Made by a program: the position numbers and the translations under genes. Shown here one piece after another: positions 1 through 8,736 of a DNA stretch of 64,000 bases (its first letter is position 1; each line of letters opens with the position of its first letter). The notes below the pieces were generated by a model that worked only from the letters and a program-made list of their open reading frames with translations, did not search any database and was not told where the DNA came from. Source of the DNA: CAVVDY01 sp963819645 (lineage in GTDB: Bacteria > Acidobacteriota > Terriglobia > Terriglobales > Acidobacteriaceae); NCBI GenBank assembly GCA_963819645.1, contig CAWFWZ010000012.1, positions 62,001 through 126,000 of the forward strand. Direction: 5' to 3'.

Positions 1-2
1 CC

Positions 3-941
3 GAGTCGGCGACCGGGCTTCAGCAGATGATGGGAGCTTACGTCTCGCTTGGCCGCCTGGATGAGGCTAAAGCCATCTACGAACAGGCGATCGCGAAATT
101 TCCCGAGGTTGAGTTCTTACACGAAGAGCGTTACCAGATTGCCTTCTTGCAACACGATGACGCTGTCATACAGCAACAGGTGGATTGGGCCAAGGGCAGA
201 AGCGCGCCCGCCATGATGTTGGCGGCGCAATATAGCACCCTGGCCTATCTCGGACGGCTCGATGCCGGCCGCAAGCTGCTCAACATGGCGGAGCAGCAGG
301 AGATTTCAGCCGACAACAACGTCCAGGCTGCGTTGATGAAAGCGGTCTTCGCGGTGTATGAGGCGGAACTCGGCAACCTGGAAGCGGCACAATTCCAGGC
401 GACGCAAGCCTCGCACATGAGCGATGCCAGCGATCCTGCGGTCGTGACTGCGCTGGCCCTCGCACGTTCCGGCGACGCGATCGAGGCGCAGCGGCTTGCC
501 GACAAACTGAATCAGCGATTTCCTGTAGCTACCATAATTCAAGGCTATTGGCTGCCGACAATCCGCGCCGCCATTGCGTTGCAACGCAACAACCCGCAGC
601 AGGCGATTGCGGACCTCGAAATGGCAAAACAATATGAGCTGGGGAACCAGGGCTTCCTGTACATGGTCCCGGTCTACGTTCGCGGTATGGCTTACCTGCA
701 AGCACGCCACGGAGAGCAGGCAGCCGCGGAATTCAACAAGTTCCTGAAGTACCCGGGGATCGCGAAGAACATGCCCTTTGCCTCGCTCGCGATCCTGCAG
801 CTAGCCCGTGCCGAAGCCATGAACGGCGACAGCAAGGCCGCTCGCAAAAGTTATCAGGACTTTCTCGCCCTGTGGAACAACGCCGACCCTGATGTTCCCG
901 TGCTGAAGCAAGCTCGCGCCGAATACTCCAAACTGCCATAA
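3..941 (+). CDS. C-terminal part of a TPR-repeat protein (probably Ser/Thr kinase or winged-helix/TPR sensor), 5' end outside window
   Basis: The reading frame is open from the left edge of the window to a TAA at 939-941, so the N-terminus lies upstream. The 313 visible residues are helical repeat material with TPR-like spacing, for example LGRLDEAKAIYEQAIAKFP near the start and a last unit near GDSKAARKSYQDFLALW. Acidobacteria have many cytoplasmic or membrane Ser/Thr kinases and CadC-like regulators that end in just this kind of TPR tail, closing with a motif similar to DADPDIPILKQAKAEY; here it reads NADPDVPVLKQARAEY. The family assignment of the missing N-terminus is therefore inference. 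It is followed convergently by a methyltransferase gene. Confidence 0.75.
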   Translation, partial: ESATGLQQMMGAYVSLGRLDEAKAIYEQAIAKFPEVEFLHEERYQIAFLQHDDAVIQQQVDWAKGRSAPAMMLAAQYSTLAYLGRLDAGRKLLNMAEQQEISADNNVQAALMKAVFAVYEAELGNLEAAQFQATQASHMSDASDPAVVTALALARSGDAIEAQRLADKLNQRFPVATIIQGYWLPTIRAAIALQRNNPQQAIADLEMAKQYELGNQGFLYMVPVYVRGMAYLQARHGEQAAAEFNKFLKYPGIAKNMPFASLAILQLARAEAMNGDSKAARKSYQDFLALWNNADPDVPVLKQARAEYSKLP

Positions 942-977
942 GCGGGATTGATTCTCTCACATCGTTTCGGAACAGAA

Positions 978-1715
978 TTACTCTGCGCGATAGATGGCGA
1001 ATTGGTGCGTCCTGTGCATCTCCTTGAACCACGGTCGAGACTTGAATAAGTCTTCGTGTACCAGATTGTGATAAACGACATAGATTTCGCGAGGATGTGA
1101 CGCCACGCTCGCTCGCAGATTTTCTAAAACAATTTGCAAAACGTAATCAGGGAAGGGATTGAACAGATAGAGCACGGACGGCTCAAGCGGAAATTGAAAC
1201 ACCCGGGCATCGCCACAGTACGCTTCAACGTTGAAGCATTTCTGCTGCTCCGAGTGATAGCCGGCGATGTTCTGCTTCGCAATCTGGTGCAATTCGTCGA
1301 GTAGTTCGACTCCGATGATCCGCTGAAAGGCGTAGTCCGACGCCAATAACAGCGGGCGCCCTTTGCCGGAGCCAAGATCGATGAACGTGAAGCCTTCGGG
1401 CGAAACCGGCAGCGCCCGCAGAATCTCATGGAACAACCCGGGTTCTGAAGCTTGGTATTGTGCTCCGGAGATAAGCTCTCTCAGGCGCGTACGCAGCGAC
1501 ACGGTTGCCCACGTGGTGTCCACATTGTGATCGAAGTCGTAATCGGTGTCGCCATAGCGGGAGCGGCGTCGCTGGGGTGTGAGGTCGCGCAGAAACTCAA
1601 GAGCCGCGCCGCCGTAGTAGCCAACGGCCCCTAGAATCCCACGATGACGAATGACGTCGGCGACCCAGCCGAGAGATTTGTTGCGAGGTTGGGAAGGTGG
1701 CTCGGGCTTGGGCAT
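978..1715 (-). CDS. Class I SAM-dependent methyltransferase
   Basis: The 245-residue protein has a clear Rossmann methyltransferase motif I, FIDLGSGKGRPLLLAS, followed by an acidic residue after beta-2 (GVELLDEL), so it should bind S-adenosylmethionine. The substrate cannot be told from the sequence. The frame continues 13 codons upstream of the chosen start, but the ATG at 1713-1715 beginning MPKPEPPSQP is the more natural start because the upstream residues look like translated spacer. It lies 44 bases before the pirin stop region on the same strand and could be transcribed with it. No signal peptide or membrane segment is seen. Confidence 0.75.
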   Translation of the reverse strand: MPKPEPPSQPRNKSLGWVADVIRHRGILGAVGYYGGAALEFLRDLTPQRRRSRYGDTDYDFDHNVDTTWATVSLRTRLRELISGAQYQASEPGLFHEILRALPVSPEGFTFIDLGSGKGRPLLLASDYAFQRIIGVELLDELHQIAKQNIAGYHSEQQKCFNVEAYCGDARVFQFPLEPSVLYLFNPFPDYVLQIVLENLRASVASHPREIYVVYHNLVHEDLFKSRPWFKEMHRTHQFAIYRAE

Positions 1716-1759
1716 AGGGACGCGGCGGCCGGATTGCCGGCACACCGCATCCATTCAGC

Positions 1760-2461
1760 TTAATTCAAATCGAACAGCAGAAACTCAGCCTGACCGTCGC
1801 CGGTATTGCTGACAAGCAAGCGCGCTTCGTCACTCAACGCAGCGCCATCGCCTTTGATGACCTTCGTTCCGTTGACGCTGAGTTCGCCGCTGACGATCTG
1901 CAACCACGCGTGCCGCCCCGGAGCTAGCGAATGCTCGAGCGACTTGCCACCGTCGAGTAACGATGCGTAGACACTCGCATCCTGGTTGATCTTCGTCGAG
2001 TCCTGTCGTCCGTCATGCGAAGCGATCAGCCGCAGCTGATTGAGCTTCTCTTCCCGCGGGAAGGTTCGGTCCTCATAACTGGCAGGCAATCCCTTGGCTT
2101 CGGGCATGATCCAGATCTGGAGCAGGTGAACCGGGGCTTCGGAATTGTTGTATTCACTGTGCACGACGCCGGTGCCTGCCGACATGCGCTGCACGTCGTT
2201 CGGCCCGATGGCGGCTTCGCGTCCGGTGCTGTCGCGATGGCTCAACTCGCCCTCGACGATGTAGGTGATGATCTCCATGTCCTGGTGCGGGTGCGAGCCG
2301 AAGCCTTGCCCGGCGGCGACCCAATCTTCGTTGATCACGCGCAGGTCGCGAAAGCCCATGTGCTTGCGATCGAAATAGTTAGCAAACGAAAAACTATAGT
2401 GGGTGTCGAGCCAACCGTAGTTGCCGTGTCCGCGTTCGGCTGATGGCCGTAGGGTAATCAT
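1760..2461 (-). CDS. Pirin family protein (bicupin, YhhW-like)
   Basis: Pirins are two-domain cupins that bind a metal; bacterial members such as YhhW have quercetinase activity in vitro. The N-terminal cupin is intact, with the HPHQDMEIITYIVEGELSH block giving the metal-binding His-x-His pair and the later GTGVVHSEYN block giving the third His and the Glu. Length (233 residues) is typical. A GGAAGGAG ribosome-binding site lies about nine bases before the ATG. The gene diverges from the cupin at 2648 and so may share its upstream region. The physiological substrate is unknown. Confidence 0.88.
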   Translation of the reverse strand: MITLRPSAERGHGNYGWLDTHYSFSFANYFDRKHMGFRDLRVINEDWVAAGQGFGSHPHQDMEIITYIVEGELSHRDSTGREAAIGPNDVQRMSAGTGVVHSEYNNSEAPVHLLQIWIMPEAKGLPASYEDRTFPREEKLNQLRLIASHDGRQDSTKINQDASVYASLLDGGKSLEHSLAPGRHAWLQIVSGELSVNGTKVIKGDGAALSDEARLLVSNTGDGQAEFLLFDLN

Positions 2462-2647
2462 CTCTTGCCTCTCCTTCCAGTTATCTCTATAGATGCTTTA
2501 ACGTTGAAGTAAGTTTCAGAAGCCGGGGTGGGAGGCAGGCGACAGCTTTCCGGGAGAGCGGGGACATCCGGCGAATGGCACAAGTCTGAAGCGCACTGGG
2601 CGGTGATGGCCTGCCACTCTTCGCCGCACTCAGGGCATCAAATCAAC

Positions 2648-2986
2648 ATGCCAAACTCTCAAATTGTGCGCAGACCGCTGCTGAGTGTTGACCTCGGAGA
2701 GCGCAAAGTCACACGCGTCGACGTGCGCGAGATCGCGTTCGAACCCAGCCAGGCGACGGGACGACATAAGCATCTCTGTCCGGTGATTTCCTATATTGTC
2801 GAGGGAACGGCCCTTGTGCAGGAAGAAGGAAGTGCGGCTCGTGAGATCCACGCAGGCGAATCTGTTTATGAGCCGTCTGACCAAGTCATCGCGCGTTTTG
2901 ACAACGCTTCTTCTACGCAGCCGATGAAGTTCATCGCGCATTACCTGCTGACGGGCAATGAGCCTCTGATCGAGATGCTCGATTAG
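2648..2986 (+). CDS. Single-domain cupin protein
   Basis: A 112-residue beta-barrel cupin. The pattern TGRHKHLCPVISYIVEGTAL supplies the two His of cupin motif 1, and GESVYEPSDQVIARFDN is motif 2. The frame is open upstream to 2528, but the ATG at 2648 starts the first residues that look like protein (MPNSQIVRRPLLSV), so I prefer it although its Shine-Dalgarno sequence is weak. Such proteins bind a metal and may be small-molecule dioxygenases or sensors; no specific role can be given. It is divergent from the pirin gene, itself a cupin. Confidence 0.7.
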   Translation: MPNSQIVRRPLLSVDLGERKVTRVDVREIAFEPSQATGRHKHLCPVISYIVEGTALVQEEGSAAREIHAGESVYEPSDQVIARFDNASSTQPMKFIAHYLLTGNEPLIEMLD

Positions 2987-3017
2987 GTGCTAAGTCGGCG
3001 CGCTCTGAGTTGTGAAG

Positions 3018-3435
3018 TCAGCGACTGGGCGCAGTGGCGTCGAGTTGCTGCACCAGGTCGTCGATCCTGGCTTCCAGAATGTGGCGTATGGAGAGAATCC
3101 CCAGCACCTTTCCCCGCTCGTCCACCACCGGCATATGGCGGTAATGTCGCTCGATCATGACTCGTAGTGCTTCGGCAGGAGTGGTCTCCTCAGTGGCCAT
3201 CTCGACCATGGGGCTCATCAGTTCGCGCACAGGAGTCTGCTTCGGATCGCGTCCGCTCAGCGCAAACTTCTCAAGAACGTCGCGTTCGGTAAACATGCCG
3301 GCGACGATGCCTTCATCGTCGACCACGGCGACCGCGCCTACTTCGTTGTCGATCATCAACTGAATCGCATCGGCTACCGTCGGCTAGAATAGGCAGGGTC
3401 GATACGCTCGGGCCGCACAATTTCAACAAGCTCAT
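3018..3435 (-). CDS. Tandem CBS domain protein (one frame break near 3383)
   Basis: Residues from MIDNEVGAVAVVDDEG to HMPVVDERGKVLGILSI form two CBS motifs, a module that binds adenine nucleotides and regulates partner proteins. The frame is broken close to the N-terminus: reading from an ATG at 3433-3435 preceded by GGAAAG gives MSLLKLCGPSVSTLPIL, and removing one C near 3383 joins this to ATVADAIQLMIDN, which is the expected beginning of a CBS domain. Without that correction only 112 residues starting inside CBS1 would be made. About 138 residues when repaired. It is divergent from the epimerase gene. Confidence 0.72.
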
Positions 3436-3653
3436 GTCTCTGCTTTCCATGCAAGGGATGAACAGCGACTCTATGTTCTGTCAGTCTCTCAGTCAAGTTG
3501 CCTTTAGTGGTAGTCGAGCGGGATTTCCGGGACCTCGCTAACCGGCTAAAATGTGCGACCAGCAATCCAGGGCCCTGCAATAGCTCGTATCAAGAGCGGC
3601 GAGGGATCTCGACGACAACCGGCATCGCCGCTGGCGCCGAGCAGGAGCCTGCT

Positions 3654-4337
3654 ATGAGTTCGAAACAGATATTCATCACCGGGGCCACGGGTTTTATTGG
3701 AAGCGCTCTCACTGCGGAACTGCTGCGGCGCGGCCACCATGTGAGCGCGCTGACTCGGCCCGGATCGGAGAACAAACTCCCGGCAGGTTGCCGCGTGATA
3801 CATGGCGATGCGCTTAACGCCAGCAGCTATGCCTCACAGATCGCTCCCGCTGATACGTTTGTACATCTCATAGGCGTGTCTCATCCGAGCCCCAGCAAGG
3901 GAGGCGAGTTTCGTGCCATCGACTTGCAATCGATTCGACAGGCCGTGCCTGCAGCCGCGCAGGCCGGTATACGCCAGTTCGTCTATCTCAGCGTTGCCCG
4001 GCCCGCTCCCATTATGCGCGAGTATCAGGAGGTTCGCGCGGAAGGCGAGAGCCTGATCACGCTGGCCGGAGTGAATGCGACTTTCATTCGTCCCTGGTAT
4101 GTGCTGGGGCCGGGACGCCGCTGGCCGCTGGCGCTGGTTCCTTTGTATGCGATTGCGCGCATGCTGCCGCCGACGCGCGAGGGAGCCATTCGGCTCGCGC
4201 TGGTCACTCGCGACCAGATGGTGCGCAGTCTGGTCTGGGCTGTCGAAAATCCCGGAGCCGGTATTCGCGTCCTGGAACCGCAAGACATCCGGCGCGGGGG
4301 ACGAGTCGAAGGCGCCCTCAGCCCCCGCGCGGCGTGA
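3654..4337 (+). CDS. NAD(P)-binding epimerase/dehydratase family protein (atypical SDR, NDUFA9-like)
   Basis: The N-terminus IFITGATGFIGSALTAELL carries the GxxGxxG dinucleotide-binding motif of extended/atypical short-chain dehydrogenases. The later part (NATFIRPWYVLGPGRRWPL) matches the NAD(P)H-binding group that includes complex I subunit NDUFA9 and sugar-nucleotide epimerase relatives; a classical YxxxK catalytic pair is not evident, which fits the atypical group. Start ATG 3654 is preceded by GGAG at a good distance. 227 residues. It converges with the cheR gene, leaving 25 bases between stops. Substrate unknown. Confidence 0.75.
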   Translation: MSSKQIFITGATGFIGSALTAELLRRGHHVSALTRPGSENKLPAGCRVIHGDALNASSYASQIAPADTFVHLIGVSHPSPSKGGEFRAIDLQSIRQAVPAAAQAGIRQFVYLSVARPAPIMREYQEVRAEGESLITLAGVNATFIRPWYVLGPGRRWPLALVPLYAIARMLPPTREGAIRLALVTRDQMVRSLVWAVENPGAGIRVLEPQDIRRGGRVEGALSPRAA

Positions 4338-4362
4338 TCGAAGCGAGCGTCGAGTCTCGGCC

Positions 4363-5184
4363 TTACGGCTTGGGCCGATAATAAAACGTTTTCTGGAACG
4401 GCACGCGCTCGTAGCTGTCGTCCAGATTGAGGGTGGTCTCTGCCGATCCCAGAAAGAGCACCCCGCCCGGCCGCAGCGCACGACGGATGCGTGCCAGAAT
4501 CTCGCGCCGCACATCCATCGCAAAATAGATGAGCACATTGCGCAGAAAGACGACGTCAAACGGGCCCAGGTGAGGGAAGGGCGACGAAAGATTCACAAAA
4601 CGGAATCGCGCCATATCGCGAACGTTGCGTTTGAGCTGCCAGTCCCGGCCTTCCTGCTGGAAATATTTCGCTAGCAGAATGGCAGGAAGTCCACGATTTA
4701 CTTCCAGCTGTGAATAGCGGCCCGCCTCGGCGCGTTGCAGGATGGCATCGGAAATATCGGTGCCCACCAAGGTCACGTTCAGGTTCAGCAGGCTGGGAAA
4801 ATTTTCCCGGATGAGCATGGCGACACTGTAAATTTCCTGCCCGCTGGAGCATGCTGCGCTCCAGATGGAGAGTGACCTTGCGCTCTCGGGACGGCTGATA
4901 ATCTGCGGCAGAATCGTGGTCTTCAGCGCCTCAAATGGGTACAGGTCGCGAAAGAACCAGGTCTCGTTGTTGGTCATTGCGTCGAGCACTTTGCGACGCA
5001 GGGGCCCGAAGCGATCATCGCGCAGCCGAAAAGCTAATTCATCGATGTCGCGAACGCCCTCGGAATAGAGCAGCGGCCCGAGCCGGCTTTCGACCAGGTA
5101 GCCCTTCGAATCATCCAGCACGATTGCCGAGTGATCGCGCACCATTTGGGCAAGGTAAGCGAACGTTGCGGGAGAAAAGCTCAT
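4363..5184 (-). CDS. cheR: CheR-type chemoreceptor glutamate methyltransferase
   Basis: The protein transfers methyl groups from SAM to glutamates of chemoreceptors. An N-terminal helical domain (VLDDSKGYLVESRLGPLL) is followed by NNETWFFRD, the SAM-binding block IWSAACSSGQEIYSVAM, and the VFLRNVLIYF segment typical of CheR. 273 residues. The ATG overlaps the cheB stop in an ATGA, so translation is coupled. It is the last gene of a cheY-cheB-cheR unit read leftward. No CheA, CheW or receptor is nearby, so the module must work with proteins encoded elsewhere or with a non-motility signalling pathway. Confidence 0.92.
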   Translation of the reverse strand: MSFSPATFAYLAQMVRDHSAIVLDDSKGYLVESRLGPLLYSEGVRDIDELAFRLRDDRFGPLRRKVLDAMTNNETWFFRDLYPFEALKTTILPQIISRPESARSLSIWSAACSSGQEIYSVAMLIRENFPSLLNLNVTLVGTDISDAILQRAEAGRYSQLEVNRGLPAILLAKYFQQEGRDWQLKRNVRDMARFRFVNLSSPFPHLGPFDVVFLRNVLIYFAMDVRREILARIRRALRPGGVLFLGSAETTLNLDDSYERVPFQKTFYYRPKP

Positions 5185-6260
5185 ACCGTCCTTGCCATCG
5201 CGAATGCGCGAGGTTGAGTTGCCTGAACTTCCCGAGCGATTTCTTTTCCGATCAGGCCGAGAGGAAGCACTCGTTGAGCGAGCCCGTGTTGCACCACGAA
5301 GCCGGGCATCCCCCACACCACCGAAGTTGCGGCGTCCTGCGCCCAAACCCGGCCGCCCATCGCGCACACGGTTTCGGCTCCCCGCAATCCATCCTGGCCC
5401 ATTCCGGTCATCACCACCGCCAGCAGGGATTGATGAAACACCCGTGCCGCCGAACGAAATAGAACATCGACGGAAGGCCGGCAGGAATTCTCCGGCGGCG
5501 TTTGATTCAACTGAAGGCTGCACGCCGAGCGCAGGCCGGTCACGCTCAGGTGATAATCGCCGGGCGCGATCCAGACTTCACCCGGCAGCAGCCTGGCTCC
5601 GGAAATGGCTTCTCGTACCGGAAGATGGCAAATTAAAGACAGCCGCTCGGCGAGGAAGCGGGTGAACGTCGGCGGCATATGCTGAACGATCACTACCGGC
5701 ACCGGAAAATCTTTCGGCAAAGCGGCTAGAACTTCCGCCAGCGCGTTGGGGCCACCGGTTGAGGTGCCGATGGCCAACAGCTCCACCGGACGAGGGCCGC
5801 TCTTTTCCGCATAGGAAATTACCGGCGGCTGCGCTGGGGACGACGATCGAGCCTGCGGCAGAACGACTTGATGCGCGGAATCAACTGCTGCTTGATGGAT
5901 GCGATGGCCTGCCCCGGATCGGCGACCGTGGTCGGCTTGGTCACATAATCGGTCGCGCCCAGTGAGAGGGCATCGAGAGTCGCCACCGCACCGCGCTCGG
6001 TCAGCGTGCTGAACATGATGACCGGCAACCGCGGATATCGTTTTCGAATCTCCGCAAGTGCGGTAAGTCCATCCATCTCCGGCATCTCGATATCGAGCGT
6101 TACCAGGTCAGGTACGTTCTGTTCCAGCAGCGCCAATGCGATCTTCCCGTTGGCAGCGACGCCGGCGATGTGCAACTCGGGGTCCTCTGACAATGCCAGA
6201 CGTAGCAGACGGCGCACCGTGGCCGAGTCGTCAACGATCAGAATGTGAATCTGGCTTCAT
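5181..6260 (-). CDS. cheB: CheB-type methylesterase with receiver domain (two frame breaks)
   Basis: The N-terminal receiver domain contains ILIVDDSATVRRLL, the phospho-acceptor strand LVTLDIEMPEMDGL and the Lys in YVTKP; the C-terminal methylesterase has the nucleophile region LLAIGTSTGGPNALAEVL, the VIVQHMPPTFTRFLAERL block with its His, and VVMTGMGQDG with the Asp. Two breaks interrupt it. Removing one A from the ATGAAGCC at the start gives MSQIHILIVDDS, with ATG overlapping the upstream cheY stop. Near 5855, in the inter-domain linker, adding one base joins RIKSFC to a Pro/Ser-rich linker. Repaired length is about 358 residues, normal for CheB. Confidence 0.88.
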
Positions 6261-6628
6261 GCCGCGACCGGGAACCCCAGCAGGGCGAGCTTGTCGAGGA
6301 TGATCTCCGGCGTGAACGGCTTCATCACATATTCGTTGGCCCCGGTTTCAAGCGCCTCCTGCATTTCCTGCAGAGCGTTCTCCGAGGTAACCATCATCAC
6401 GCATGGACTGCCTACACCCGGCTCGCTGCGGATATGCTGCAAGAGTTCAAGCCCGTTCATCACGGGCATGTTCCAATCGAGAAGCACCAGATCCACCGGG
6501 CATTCGCGAACCCGTTCCAGACCCTCACGTCCGTTCTTGGCTTCGACCACCTCGAAGCCACAGGGTACAAGGATCTTGCGCAAGTACAAGCGAAGTGCGG
6601 TCGAGTCGTCTACTACCAGTGCGCGCAT
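6257..6628 (-). CDS. Single-domain response regulator, CheY-like
   Basis: A 123-residue receiver domain: ALVVDDSTALRLYLRKIL gives the acidic pair, LVLLDWNMPVMNGLELL the phospho-acceptor Asp, MVTSENA the Thr/Ser switch and YVMKPFTP the conserved Lys. It has no output domain. It is first in the cheY-cheB-cheR unit; its TGA overlaps the cheB ATG. The 221 bases upstream (6629-6849) hold no gene and should contain the promoter of the unit. The pairing with CheB and CheR makes a chemosensory role likely. Confidence 0.9.
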   Translation of the reverse strand: MRALVVDDSTALRLYLRKILVPCGFEVVEAKNGREGLERVRECPVDLVLLDWNMPVMNGLELLQHIRSEPGVGSPCVMMVTSENALQEMQEALETGANEYVMKPFTPEIILDKLALLGFPVAA

Positions 6629-6849
6629 GTGTTGTCCTCAGTTCGAAGCCGCAAACTCCTGTTGGGGTTATCGGCGCTGTAGCGAGAGGCTTGAATGCGG
6701 ATCCGGGAATATCGGAGGGCTGCTACACAAGGGCATTGCGCCTGGACACCGACGGTCAGGGCAGCAAATGCTTCACCCGCCAGGAATGGGTTTCAGAGAT
6801 GCTTAATCGTGATATGTGTTCCGCGGGCGCCGGAGTTGGCGGATTCTGA

Positions 6850-7077
6850 TCAGGCTGCGTTCCCGTTCCGGTAAGGGTCACCCACAAAAACAAAAGGATA
6901 CTTTTTGAGGGCGTCGAAATTTTTGGCTTCGGCTTCTTCCTCTACCTTTGACATCAACTGCGCTACTTCGTCCTTGGGCATGCCTTTGGTTGCCTGCCAG
7001 AACTTGTGGGGGAAAAACCATATGCGTTCGCGACGATCGACTTCGGTTGCGTTATTACTGCCACTATCGAGCTGCAT
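6850..7077 (-). CDS. Hypothetical small protein, 75 residues
   Basis: Not recognised. The gene is supported by a strong GGGAGGAG ribosome-binding site seven bases before the ATG, and by a composition that looks like a real soluble protein (HKFWQATKGMPKDEVAQLM, then an acidic helix EEEAEAKNFDALKKYPFVFV). No signal peptide, membrane segment or Cys motif. It stands alone between the chemosensory unit and a long spacer. Confidence 0.55.
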   Translation of the reverse strand: MQLDSGSNNATEVDRRERIWFFPHKFWQATKGMPKDEVAQLMSKVEEEAEAKNFDALKKYPFVFVGDPYRNGNAA

Positions 7078-7538
7078 TTATCTCCTCCCACATTGTGATA
7101 CTTGGTTTTTTCTGCTTACCCAAGGTCGACGTAGTGGAGTGAAAACCGATATCTGATACAACTATTATGAACTTCGGGCCATTCGAAGTAAACCGTCAAA
7201 CCAAACTCGCCTTCAAAAGCCGCTCTTAATGGATGCATCGAAAGTGCAGAGCGCTGCAGTTTGTATGTCCTACAAAATATTGAACAAAAATAGCAACTAT
7301 GTTCTGGGCCGCCGCCACACCGAGTGTGGGACAAAAGCATTCCTGGCGGTTCCGCTTTGGATTTCCACAGGCCCGTCCCGACCGAGGGGCGTCCGCGGGC
7401 CAGGACGAGCTCCTTTGGCTGTCCTACTTTGTGGGACATCCCAAGCAACGCGACTCGACGCGGCCTCAGCCAACGGAAGTTGGCCGATTCGTGTTCCATT
7501 GATTTAGAAAGTTAATAACAATGGGTAATTCGCAGCCG
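7078..7538. other. Spacer of about 460 bases with no convincing gene
   Basis: Open frames exist on both strands here but none has a ribosome-binding site or a protein-like composition. The part at 7320-7445 is GC-rich and contains short self-complementary pieces (for example GTGTGGGACAAAAG and the later CTTTGTGGGACATCCC), suggesting a degraded intergenic repeat. The AT-richer part near 7085-7300 probably holds the promoter of the small gene at 6850. Confidence 0.4.
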
Positions 7539-8224
7539 CTATGCCCCAGCTTCAAGCGGCGAGCGTACGTTGTTCATCTGCTGCCGGCGCAGCAGCCAGT
7601 GCATCCAGCGATCCAGTCCCTCGCCCGTGGTGCTGGACACATCGATAATTTCGATTTGAGGATTCACTCGGCGAGCGTTCTCGCGCGCGAGTTCCGCGCT
7701 GAAGGGGACATAAGGCAGGAGGTCGATTTTTGTCAGCAGCATGAGCGCCGACTTCGCGAAAATCGACGGGTATTTCAGCGGCTTGTCCTCGCCCTCGGTG
7801 GTACTCAGCAAAACAATTTTGCATTCCTCTCCTAGATCGTAACTGGAGGGACACACCAGGTTGCCCACATTCTCGACGATCAGGAAGTCCAGGTCCTCAA
7901 GCTTCCAGCCCTCGAGGTGTTTGCCAATCATCTTGGCATCGAGGTGACAGGTCCCGCCGGTGATGATCTGTTTCACCGGGAAACCCAAAGCGCGCGAGCC
8001 GCATGGCATCATTCTCGGTTTGCAGGTCGCCGGTAAGCACTGCCACACGGGTATCGGCAGCGAGGCGCTCTAAGCGTGCGCTCCAGCAATAATGTTTTGC
8101 CCGAACCGGGAGCGCTGATGAGGTTGACGCAGCAGACTCCATTGGCGCGATATCGCTCCCGTAGCTGCTCGGCCAGCAACTGGTTTTCGTTGAGGACTTT
8201 CTTTTCGATTGCGACGCGGTTCAT
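7539..8224 (-). CDS. hypB: HypB GTPase, nickel incorporation into hydrogenase (two frame breaks)
   Basis: HypB uses GTP hydrolysis to drive nickel delivery to [NiFe] hydrogenase. The P-loop NLISAPGSGKTLLLERTL, the metal/GTP block VLTGDLQTENDA, the ITGGTCHLDA motif with conserved Cys and His, and the LLTKIDLLPYVPF guanine-specificity loop are all present but lie in three frames. Deleting one A near 8071 (TLERLAADTRV) and one C near 7980 (RFGFPVKQIITGG) restores about 228 residues. There is no His-rich N-terminal nickel-storage stretch. The ATG overlaps the hypA stop, so the two are coupled. No hydrogenase structural gene lies in the window. Confidence 0.9.
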
Positions 8225-8562
8225 TCTTCTACTTCCATGTAAGCGATTTCCAACTGATCGCCGCTGACACATTGTGTCATGAACTCACCACAGCGCGGGC
8301 AATGGGGGTCGTAATCGGTCATGCGGAACTCGTGGCCGCAGGAGCAGCGCTGCACCCGCGGAATCGATTCGATCTCAAGCGCCAGAGGTTCGAAGCTCGT
8401 GTCCTTCACCAGGCACTCAAAGCCAAACTGGAGCGCGTCGGGGTCAACGCCCGCCAGTTCCCCAACCCTGATTCCCACTTTGCTGATGTGCGCTCCGGGA
8501 TGGCGCTCGGCCTCAGCCTGAACACTGTCCAGAATGGAGGCGGCAATCCCCAGTTCATGCAT
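8221..8562 (-). CDS. hypA: HypA nickel metallochaperone
   Basis: HypA hands nickel to hydrogenase precursor together with HypB. The protein starts MHELGIAASIL, with the nickel-binding Met-His-Glu at the very N-terminus, which fixes the ATG at 8562 although the frame is open further upstream. The zinc site reads RCSCGHEF and later HCPRCGEF; the second pair is CxxC but the first is CxC, one residue shorter than usual, perhaps natural or perhaps a three-base loss. 113 residues. It is upstream of and overlaps hypB. Confidence 0.9.
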   Translation of the reverse strand: MHELGIAASILDSVQAEAERHPGAHISKVGIRVGELAGVDPDALQFGFECLVKDTSFEPLALEIESIPRVQRCSCGHEFRMTDYDPHCPRCGEFMTQCVSGDQLEIAYMEVEE

Positions 8563-8736
8563 ACAGTGCAAGCATATCGCGCCCCAGCGTCGGACAACGA
8601 GCACGCTCAGCTAACGCCCTGAATTGATGGCGCTTAACTATTGGTGGAACATTTCCGCCGGAATTTCGTCTATTGCAACAGGGGTAGGGCAATTTCTGTC
8701 CTGCGGGAATCGTGTAGCCGGGCCCGGGAAGCTAAC

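Noticed and set aside
7116..7499. 127-codon minus-strand frame in the spacer after the small gene at 6850
   Set aside because: No ribosome-binding site, low-complexity composition and overlap with repeat-like GC-rich sequence.
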